From NCBI GenBank assembly GCA_963210315.1, contig OY723253.1, forward strand, positions 2,170,001 to 2,234,000: a stretch of 64,000 bases of DNA. Reading direction: 5' to 3'. The notes under the pieces are model-generated. The model was not told the DNA's origin and made no database searches. It worked only from the letters and a program-made list of their open reading frames with translations. Source of the stretch: Rhynchopus euleeides (lineage: Eukaryota > Euglenozoa > Diplonemea > Diplonemida > Diplonemidae). The translations under genes and the position numbers were made by a program. Shown here piece after piece: positions 41,552 through 50,577 of the stretch (position 1 is its first letter; every line of letters starts with the position of its first letter).

Positions 41552-42763
41552 AACAGTCACGCGCCTCCCTCCCATTTATGTGGTTGCGGTGGTTGTCGTG
41601 TTAGTCCCCTCCCTCCTTGTGCTCCGGAATGGCTCTGCCCGCAGGGATACTCCCGGACGCTGCTGTGTTATGAGGGTTGCCAGCAGTGCGGCGTGTGTGC
41701 GGAGCATAAAATGGGGTCCCGGGAGGGCTGTGTCTTGCGTCTCTGAGGATGCGTGAGGGCGGGGTATCGGGGGTGGGGAACGAAACTGTGTTCGATCGAA
41801 ACAGCACCCCTCTGCCGCAGCCCCAGGGGGGGCGGAGAGGCGGTGGTGGGGTCGGGGGGTGGGGTATTTTTTTTTGCGGGGTTTTGGGTCCGGTTGCGCA
41901 TTGGGCGACCGGCCGGGTGTGTCAGGTGGGGGGATGGAGGGGAGGGCGGGGGGGGGGGGTTGACAGAACCTTTGCAGAAAATGGCGCAGGGCTCCCACTA
42001 CCCCCACCCCACCCCCTTCTGTCGCGATGCGCCACACTGCTCTGCCTAGTCTGGCTCTAACTAACAACCACTGCTTTGGTCTTGAATAACACTGTCATTC
42101 ATGAGATACAACATCTCATCTGCCAAGCGGTCGCGCCACTCCTCGTCCGACTCCAGTGCCGCGCCGACCGGGGGCGGCGCGAGCCACGCCGGCTGCGCAT
42201 CCCCTTGATCGAGGGTACGCTCCTCCTTCAGCCTCTCGCAGGTGTCACAGTTCCGCACTGCAGGGTCCGGGGAGTTCAGCGATCCTCGTCTTTCTGCAAA
42301 GCTGTGCCAAAAGCCCCGCGCTGAAACGCCCGCATATAGTTTTATTGGTGCACCTCTGCTGTAGTGCCCACCACGGCCCCAAGTTACTCAACTATCATGT
42401 GATAATTGCGTCGAGACCGACCCCTTCACACCACCCCTCATCACAGGCAACACCGCCTTCGTGCGCACCGGGGGCGCGCGTTGCGCGATGCCTTCCCCTT
42501 TTCAGGGAGGAGGGTTACCTTAGGTTGCAGAGTGGGAGGTGGGTGGGGGGGGGGGTAGTGAACCCGCACACACCCGCCACACCCCCTGCTTCACGTATTT
42601 CTTTGGGTGTTCTTTGGGTTGGCAGCCCTTTTCCCCCGACCCCCCAACCCCAGCTTTGTTTTCCGTCTGATCTTACCCCCGCTTCGGCGGTTCGAATCTT
42701 GTTCGTAGCCTTTGGCTGTTATTGGCCTTTTAGCCCGGCAACGCTGCCGGCCAGCCCCCTTCG
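41552..42763. other. intergenic, no gene seen
   Basis: A 65-codon minus-strand frame at 42061-42258 has protein-like acidic composition but no support. G-runs lie near 41940-41960. A TTTTAG acceptor-like site (42728-42733) precedes the kinesin ATG by 30 bases. Confidence 0.45.
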
Positions 42764-44871
42764 ATGGTGTCTGGAGGGGAGACAGCGGTGCACAGTAATG
42801 TGGGCGGCCTGATGCCGCAGGGTTCTGCCAGCGGAGATGGGAGGCGACTGGCACGGGTACCGCACAACATCCGCATCACGCCGCTGAATCACGTCCTGTC
42901 GCCGCTGTCAGCGTCAGGCCACTCCCCCCTCAAGAGAGGGCTTGTGTCGCCGGGCAGCAGCCAGGCCTGCTCTGACATCGATCGGCTGCGCCTCGGGGTG
43001 ACAGAGGTTCTGGTATGTCGCACCTTCCGCACGGCACGTGTCCTCCTCAACAGTTTCTTCCATCTCACTCTCTTTCCCCTCCGCAGTCGCCAGCACGATC
43101 TACAACGAGCAGCCTGTCGTCGTGCCGCACGCCCACACGACCTGCCCAGCCCAGCAACGTGAAGGTTCTGCTGCGCGTCCGCCCCTTCACCGAGCTCGAG
43201 AAGGCGCGCGGCGCAGAGGCGAACGCCATCACGATGGAGCCCAACGGTGACACCCTGGAGGTGACGCAGAAGAAGGGGTCCCAGAGCTTCCCTTTCGACC
43301 ACATCCTGTGGAGCGTGAAGGAGAGGTGCCCGCCTGGGGTGAACGTAGCATCGCAGAGCGACGTCTTCCATAAGGCCGGCCTCCCTGTCCTCGACGCTGT
43401 CCTCAACGGCTTCAACACATGCATCTTTGCCTACGGGCAGACGGGCAGCGGCAAGACCTACACCATGATGGGCGAGCCGCACCACCCAGCCAGGAGGATA
43501 CAACGCCCTGCCGCCAGGCCTGAGCCGCTCAGCCTCCGCGGGATCAACGACGACTCCTGCAGCGAGGGGGAGGGGGATGACAAGCATGAGGCTGCGAAGG
43601 GTCTCCTCCCCCGCATCGGCGAAGCGCTCTTCAAGACTGCCCAGGGCTTCCCCGAGGGGAAGCGGGCTGTGTTCGAGGTATCCTTCATGGAGATCTACTG
43701 CGAGCGGGTGAAGGACCTGCTGGACGCACCCGGGGTCACCGCCCTCCCCCTGTCCCGCAGCGTGACGGCGAGCAGCCTTGCCGATTCACCCCCGCCGTCA
43801 CCCGCGGATGTGTCGCGCACCATCTCCTCCGCAAACCTGGCGCTGACGTCGATGTCGTCGCCTCCCTTTATCTCCCTCGGGAGGGAGTCCGACTTCCGGA
43901 GCCTGAAGGTGCGGAAACACCCTGTGAAGGGCGTGTTTGTGGAGGGGATCCGGAAAGCCGTTGTGGAGAACTGGCCAGACTGCGCGCGTCTCATCGAGAT
44001 GGGTATGAAGAGGCGCGTGACTGCCGCCACGGCGATGAACGAAACGTCCTCCCGCAGCCACGCCCTGTTCACCCTCACCATGACTGTGACGGAGAAACAC
44101 ATGGTGTCCCCTGGGAAGCACACGTCGTGCCACCGCACCTCCAGCGTGCATCTCGTGGACCTGGCAGGCAGTGAGAGGGCCTCACGCACCGGGGCAAAGG
44201 GGCAGCTGCTGGAAGAGGCGAACCAGATCAACCTGTCCCTCACGGTGCTGCGGAAGGTGATCGATGCGCTGGTGGATCAGAACAAGCCGGGGGCGATTAT
44301 ACCGCCTGTGAGGGAGAGCATGCTGACGTGGGTGCTGTCCGACTCCCTCGGGGGGAACAGCAAGACGACTATGATTGCCACCGCGTCGCCTGCGGCGGAT
44401 AGCCTCGATGAGACGATCTCAACCCTGCGGTATGCCGTGAAGGCACGGAATATTGTGAACACCGCGAAGGTCAACGAGAGCTCGCATGCTCGTGTGGTGC
44501 GCGAGCTGCAAACGGAGATCGCGAAGCTGCGAGAGGAGCAGAATGTGCGCAACGCATCCACCGCGTCTCTCAGCGAGCAGATTGTGATGTATGAAGGTGC
44601 CCTGCAGGAGGTGAAGCGGCTGACCCACGCCATGAAGCAGTCTCACAGGCGGCAGCTGGACGAAGAGAGGCAGAAAGCTGTCCAGAGGGAGGAGGAGGTG
44701 GTCCAGCTGTCGGCTCGCCTGCGTGCGGCAGAGGCTGCGCTGCTCAACAGGGAGGAGACGATCAGCGAGCTGTCTCAGCGGGATACGGAGCTCTTTGTCT
44801 CAGAAGCCTGCCAGGCGATGCCGGCGGCGCCTCCGATGGAGGCATCGTGCAAGCTGTGTGTGGTGTCGTGA
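42764..44871 (+). CDS. kinesin-3-like motor with C-terminal CaaX-type box, two exons
   Basis: Exons 42764-43012 and 43087-44871 give 677 residues (donor gtatgt, phase 0). A Ser/Pro-rich N-terminus of about 105 residues precedes the motor. The P-loop GQTGSGKT is at 200-207, switch I NETSSRSHALF at about 401, and switch II DLAGSE at about 441. An insert of some 45 residues follows the P-loop helix. The motor's end (STLRYAVKARNIVNTAKVNE, then RELQTEIAKLREE) is that of kinesin-3 motors, but no FHA domain follows. A coiled coil of about 100 residues leads to the terminus SCKLCVVS. The last four residues, CVVS, with a further Cys three residues before, match a prenylation CaaX box with a nearby palmitoylation-type Cys. 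The motor looks active. Membrane anchoring by prenylation is inferred. Confidence 0.92.
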
Positions 44872-44955
44872 TCCCTGGGGGTTTGTTCGCGCAACCCGTT
44901 TCAGCGGGGGTTTGTGCATCTCGGGGGTAAAGGCGGGTGGCCGAGGGATTCATCA

Positions 44956-45113
44956 CACGGTGGACTCCAGCGGCCCTAGCGGGAGTCTGGGAGCGGGAGT
45001 CTGAGCGGGAGTCCAGACTCCCGCTAGCGGGAGTCTATACTCCCGCTAGGGGGAGTCTGACTCCCCCTAGCGGGAGTCTTTTCACCTATTTTCATCCATT
45101 TTTCCCATGATAT
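44956..45113. repeat. left terminal inverted repeat of element B
   Basis: Complement of 47815-47972. The outermost 18 and innermost 90 bases match closely, with differences in the middle palindrome cluster. Confidence 0.88.
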
Positions 45114-45269
45114 AGTTACAGTCTACTGGCGTGGGGGGTAAAATCATGGTGGAAGAGGGATGGGGAGGGGCTTGTTTTGCTTCTGTCAGTTTCCCCGGAC
45201 TCTGGACTACCTACCTATCCTCCTGGTAGCGGCTACACCTGCGGAGGTGAGCGGTTAGAATTTGAGGTG

Positions 45270-47075
45270 TCAAAGTGCGGCCATCGCCTGTCGTAGTTGT
45301 GTTACACCTTGGGCAAGACAAGCCATCCTGCAGGCCTCATCTTCTTCGTCAGAACTGTCATCCCCCTCCTGCTGTGCGCGTTGGTCAAGCGTGCTCAAAG
45401 TCGCCTCGGATGACACGAATGGTGTGAAAGTCGCCCCCAGCGGGATTGGCATTTTGCACAAGCAGAGCGATAATTTGCGGTGTCCTTCGGGGAACCGGAA
45501 CAGGAAGTAGGGCGCGCTGATGGGTTCAACGAAGTCCTGTGTGTTGCAGTGCACAAACCCCTTCTGCAGCTGTGTCAACTGTGTGCAAAGAACATACACA
45601 GCCAATCTATGAGCGTGTCGGGTGTGCAGACACGGACACAGGATGACTTCTCTATACCCGAGGATCCCGTCCTGCGACAGGTGCGCAACCTTCCAAGGCA
45701 TGCCCGATGCGCGCCGCTTCTCTTCTGCCATCGCAAGATCTCTCTCGTAAGTTGCGGAGCTGGCGATTGTAACGGCATCTTTCTTGCGATGTCCGTTCTC
45801 TGCTTCTTCAAATTCGTCGTTGTTCTGCAGAGGCACTGCATCTTCTGGAGCCCACCAATGATGGAGACTGTGTACGTAGGCATTGCGCGTTGATCCCTTT
45901 TCGGCATGCTCCATCAACCAGTGAAATATATGCCCTGAGATCCGAGCACGCAAGAAGGGAATCCGGGCTGACTCATCCTTGCATCCCCAGAAGCGCCAGG
46001 GGATGTCTGCATACCGGAAATGCATGAGGTCTGCAAGGGAGACAAAGAGGTAGCGGAACAAGCCCTTGTAGGTGTGTCCTGTGACAGGCAAGCACGACCT
46101 TCCGGAACTGAGCACCTGTCCCATGCTGCGACACATTCAGTGCAAGGTTTGTACAGGTCTTGTCGAATATTTTTTTGTTGTCTCATCCAGCAGGGGTGGA
46201 GCTTGAAATATGGGGTTGCGGGCTGGATCGGGTCAGATCGGGTCAGCCAATTTTTTCTTATGGGTTCCCCCCCGGTTCGTCTCAGAGATCAGTGCTCGGG
46301 CCCAGCCTCCCGCGAGGTACCGGAACCGATATGCAGCCCCGGACGCGCAAGGACTTGGTTACAAGACAAACACATGCCGTAGGGGGGGTCTGGGAGGCGG
46401 AGCTCCCAGCCGCCGGAGGCCACGGTAGTGAACATCTGTGACTTGCGGGCGTACGGATTCTGTGTGAGTTGGCTGCGTCCTCCTGAGGATACTGAGATTC
46501 CCTGATGTAAAGGGCTTGGGTACAAGACAGGCACATGCCACAGGGGGGTCTGGGGGGCGGAGCCCCCCAGCCACCGGAGGCCACGGTAGTAAACGTCTGT
46601 TGCACGGTACGGGTTGGGCAGCTTCATTTGTCCTCTATTGTGACTGTTTGAGGCCTGTGCTCATGTCGCTGGGGTCACTTTGCTCACGAAACGCCTCCTG
46701 GTCACCTTGAGGCCCCAAGGCGAGGAGCCAACTTTTCCGGTTTCCCGAAAATCTATATTTTTTTTTCTTTTTACCCCTGACCTGATTTTTTGTGAGGGCC
46801 TGCAGAAAATCAGGTCAGCTGACCCGAAAAAACCCCCAAGCTCCACCCCTGTCATCCAGTACCCTGATCAGCCGCATGGCGAGCCCCTTGCAGTCATGGA
46901 GTGCTGGGGTGACGTAGCGGGCATTGGGAAGCACACCTGCCAAGAGGGAGGGGTAGCCAGCCTCTTTCATCTCAGAGAGAGTCAGGTGCGGGTATCGATG
47001 CACCTGTTGATACCAGCGTTCTTCTGGGATGTCGCACAGTGAGCATCGGTGCCCTCGCCCCCCGCATCGCCTCAT
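45270..47075 (-). pseudogene. element B large protein, split by a hAT-like insertion
   Basis: Two blocks, 47075-46852 and 46190-45270, lie in the same frame once the 661-base insertion and one 8-base duplicate are left out. The only stop then remaining is one TGA at 46137-46139. The N-terminus carries a C2H2-like finger (CSLCDIPEERWYQQVHRYPH). Shared with element A are EAG(Y/F).SL.AGV, LHD.(K/N)G, MHFRYADIP, HHWWAPEDAVPL and a Tyr/Thr-ERDL block. The C-terminal 100 residues are Cys/His-rich, then acidic. I recognise no catalytic motif of a known transposase or helicase. One stop codon plus the insertion imply this copy is inactive. Confidence 0.7.
46191..46851. mobile_element. hAT-like non-autonomous element, 8-bp target duplication
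   Basis: Tips are CAGGGGTGGAGCTTG and its exact complement (15 bases), flanked by TCATCCAG on both sides (46183-46190 and 46852-46859). Eight-base duplication with CAGGGGTGG tips is the hallmark of hAT elements. The 661-base interior holds a diverged direct repeat of about 190 bases (copies near 46350-46440 and 46520-46605 share ACATGCC and GGAGGCCACGGTAGT). No transposase. Confidence 0.92.
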
Positions 47076-47092
47076 TGTTGCCCACTGCTGAT

Positions 47093-47191
47093 CTATACTC
47101 CCGCTAGCGGGAGTTGGACTCCCCCTAGTTGAGACTCCCGAAAAGGGTTAAACCCGGTAGTGGTACCCTACCCCCGCTGGAGTCCACCGTG
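47093..47191. repeat. extra internal copy of element B's right repeat
   Basis: Matches 47886-47972 except for about 15 extra bases after GGGTTA. It ends CACCGTG and is followed by CA, like the true right end. It separates the large gene from the small one. Confidence 0.8.
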
Positions 47192-47340
47192 CAAGGCCGG
47201 ATCAGCCCACGGGTGGGTTTGAGGAAGAAATCTGGGGGGGCAAATTTTGCTGCGACTTCCGGTTTCACCCGGCCGAACTCCAGCATCTATCCAGACCCAC
47301 GGTGCCAAGCCGTTCGCCCGTGTCGCGATCATTCGCGGCT

Positions 47341-47721
47341 TCAGGCTGCCCCCGACGACACGTTTGTATCCTGCACCTTGCCATACTTCGCCTCCACCTT
47401 GTATATGACGGAGAGCGCCCTCCTTCCGCATCGTTGCGACTTCCCTGACAGCGAACTTATCCATGTCAGGGAAGACATGGCGATGATTGCGTTGGCCACC
47501 TGGGTGCTGTGCTGGTGGAGCTCCTTGCTCAACACCGTTGCTAGGAGCCTTCTAATGGATCCCAGTGTCAGCACACTGCCCCCTTTTTTAACAGGGAAGG
47601 CCGTGCAAAAATCATGCACAATGTTCGTCGCCTCCGCAGCCTCGGGACTCTCTGCGCTCTTCTTCTTCTTAATCGACTTTGCCGCCGGCTTCGCTGCCGG
47701 CTTCGTTGTCGTCTTCCCCAT
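47341..47721 (-). CDS. element B small basic protein, 126 residues
   Basis: An intact minus-strand frame starting with a Lys/Ala/Pro-rich tail (MGKTTTKPAAKPAAKSIKKKK) followed by a folded-looking part of about 95 residues. Its place relative to the large gene is the same as in element A (36682-37083), and the two proteins share a weak pattern of hydrophobic positions. No domain is recognised. Basic tail and small size suggest a DNA-binding accessory factor, as inference only. Confidence 0.55.
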   Translation of the reverse strand: MGKTTTKPAAKPAAKSIKKKKSAESPEAAEATNIVHDFCTAFPVKKGGSVLTLGSIRRLLATVLSKELHQHSTQVANAIIAMSSLTWISSLSGKSQRCGRRALSVIYKVEAKYGKVQDTNVSSGAA

Positions 47722-47814
47722 TTTTGTGAATCAGGTCTGCGAGCTGGGATGGGTGGAAACGTCCGTTTCGTTTGGTGTGGCTGTACTTCAGTGACGAGTG
47801 CCACATTGCATAGG

Positions 47815-47972
47815 TATCATGGGAAAAATGAGTGAAAATAGGTGAAAAGACTCCCGCTAGGGGGAGTCAGACTCCCCCTAGCGGGAGTATAGACTCCCGC
47901 TAGCGGGAGTTGGACTCCCCCTAGTTGAGACTCCCGAAAAGGGTTACCCTACCCCCGCTGGAGTCCACCGTG
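47815..47972. repeat. right terminal inverted repeat of element B
   Basis: Complement of 44956-45113, ending CACCGTG at 47972 and followed by CA. Confidence 0.88.
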
Positions 47973-50577
47973 CATGCAACCCAGTATTGAATCCTCTGCA
48001 GCAAAGAAACAATTGCACCTCTCCCCGCCCCCTGCCTCGTTATTCATCCCCTCCTCTTTCTTTAGCCCCAAAAAGCAGCCTCGTGTGTGTCTCCGAGAAT
48101 CTGGCGTGCCGTCTCTGTCGCATGTCTCCCTCCCCCGGTCAGGAGCCCTCTCTGCGGCTGTGACTTTCCTCTTATATTTATCCGTTCCTTTTGTGTCTGC
48201 TACCTACTCTCCACCCACCCCTGCAGCGCCACCATCTTTCTCTCCTCGAGATCACCGAATCTGTTGTTTTCCAGCAATCTTTTGAGCGAAGGTCTTGAGA
48301 GCCGAGTGAAAAAAATACACGGTTAAATTATATACCACATCACACACAGGGCACCTGCCAGTGCCAAAGATATATCGGAAGGGCAGGGCTACACATGCAG
48401 AGGCCCGGCAAAGGCTGCAGGAGTGTTGCGTTTGTTTTTCCCCAGATGATGGCGACACACACAAGCAACGGCCGCTACCCTTTTGGGCGGGGTAGGTGCA
48501 GGTTGGGGTGGCGGGTGCGGGGGCCCTACGGCAACACTTGCTGAGGGGCGGGAAAGAAAGAAAAATCCCGGGGGCGCCACATGCGTTGCCGATTCGCGGA
48601 AGAGCCGGCGGTTTCGATCTGCGTCTTGGTGGCTGCGGTGATTGGGAAAAAAATTGATTTCGTTCTGGGAAGTGGCCTCATGCCTGATCCGCTTTGTCTC
48701 CGTGCTGAAGAAGCTTTCCCAAACGTTGTTTGAGCGGGATCGGGGGTGGGTTTCCAGGATTGTTTGGGGATCGAACCCCTCGTTCGACCTCCTCATCCAC
48801 CCTGGTGTGTGCCCTGGTCGACATTCTCTCGTCGTGTCCCCCGCACCCGCACCATCATTGAACGGAGCCACGCGTTTTTTTTGCACGACTGGATAGACCG
48901 CTGCCCTGCGTTGCAAATGTCTCACCCACATCTCAGCATCCTCACACCCGCGTATGTTCTTCTTGTGTTTTCTCCACACGCGACAGCACCGGAGGGGTCC
49001 TATTGGTCTCGACCCGGTACCCAGCAGAGCTTCCAGCAGAACGAAGGATTTTATCCTCCACCCACGTTCCATTCATCCGCCTGGGGAGTGTCAAAATAGC
49101 GACCTGTTTCCGACAGAGTCGGACAGACCTATCATAAAAAACTCCTCCCATCCCATCGGTTTGTTCTGCGCACTTGTGAGCGGAAAATGTCATCACAGTC
49201 AAACGTGATCCGCACCACTCGGCCCACCCACCGCGGGAGTTTCGTCGTAGCTTGTGTGGAAGCATCACAAACGAACTACGAGCAAAGCAAAGCGAGCGGC
49301 TGTGCTGCAGTGACATTTTTTTCTTCATGCAAAAGCTGCGCCAACAATTGAAACCCATTGCAAAAAATGACCCCGCAGAGTATTTTAGAACGCCGCATCT
49401 GGGGCTGGGTTTCAGCCTCAGTGCCCCACGTGAGCCCACCAAGAAGCAAATTGCCAGACCCTTTCAGGCGGCGACTGCCTTCTTGTCGGGTGAATTGACA
49501 TAAAACGAAACTGGGTGCCTTCTCGCTCAGTGCCAGAGATGTGCCTCGCGCGACGCCCTGTTTTTGTGAACGACAGGCATCACGTTATGCGCCCCTTTTC
49601 TCTCCTGCACTTTAGTGGGGGGGGTCCCGAAAATACAATTTGCACGGCACACACATGTTTCTTTGCGCGGACTGGTCCAGCGTTTGCAAAGGCCACCCTT
49701 CCCCCCTTCCCACCCGCACCATGATGTGCTCTTGGCTAGAAGTTCCACCCTACCCTCCCCAGCTTCGATCGTCTTCCCTTGCTGGCCATCCGGGTTGTGG
49801 GTGGTGAGGGTGTACCCTTTCCTGCCTTCCCCCTGCGCCAGAACTTGGTATCTTTTGCTATAGAGCCGCACGGTTGAGACTGATCCGGCGAGCGTTGTGA
49901 AAAATCACGTCCGGGGGTCTTGCTTCGGTGCCAATAAAAACCTCGTTGCGAAACGACGGTGTTTCCAGCGCACCGTCTTCATCTGTGTACTTCGGCGCAA
50001 CCCAACGAAGGAAGCTTTCTGTGACTTTTATCTGATGTTCTTTGTTCCCTCCCCCATTCACCCCCATGTCACAAGCAGTGGGGAGGGGGGGGCGTGGAGG
50101 GTCTGCAGGCCAGCAGAGCAATTGCATGCCGTTGGTTTGTCACAGATCGTTTTCGATGTGCTTTTGTGGGGCCAGGCGTCCCCCCGTTGAGATGTTCCTT
50201 TGCGATCCCTCCTCTGAGCCAATTCTACGGGGGTGGGGGTGTGGGGGGTGTGGCCCTGTGTAGGAAAAAGAAGCATCACGATCTGTCGATCCCCGTTCTT
50301 CTCTTGACGTCCTCTCTGGCCAGCAGTTGTCTTCGCACACTCGTGATCACAACACACCACCACACGCCAAGCAGCCCAGTGCCCACCCGTCCCCACCCCT
50401 CCCCCCCTCTACCACCCCAGCCTTCCGATTCCTCCTCACCGCCCAAAGAAAGACACCCCCACACAGATTCTCGAAACTCTGCAAACATCACCACCACCAC
50501 CCCGCCTGACAGGATGGGGAAGAGGGGAGGGCGGGGGTGGGGATAAAGAGGTACGTTTGTTGTACCCTGCAAGAGCC
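47973..50577. other. long intergenic stretch, no gene seen
   Basis: Frames up to 227 codons on the minus strand (48389-49072) show no domain. DNA just before the next gene is strongly C-rich (50370-50480), with several AG sites before the ATG at 50578. Confidence 0.5.

Larger units (their letters stand above)
44956..47972. mobile_element. long-TIR DNA element B with two minus-strand genes
   Basis: Inverted repeats of 158 bases bound the element. Tips read CACGGTGGACTCCAGCGG and complement, flanked by CA on both sides (44954-44955 and 47973-47974). The repeats consist of GGGAGT and ACTCCC blocks joined by CTAG palindromes. A partial third copy of the right repeat lies inside at 47093-47191, also followed by CA. 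The leftward genes are a large protein (45270-47075, interrupted) and a small basic protein (47341-47721). The order and the large-protein sequence match element A, though the repeats do not. A hAT-like element has jumped into the large gene (46191-46851). Confidence 0.85.

Noticed and set aside
42061..42258. A 65-codon minus-strand frame with protein-like acidic composition
   Set aside because: No family match, too short, and opposite to the direction of all host genes. It may be a remnant of a mobile-element gene but nothing shows this.
48760..48790. A tRNA T-arm-like stretch (GGTTCGATCC on the minus strand)
   Set aside because: Only about three stem pairs form and no matching acceptor or anticodon arm was found beside it.
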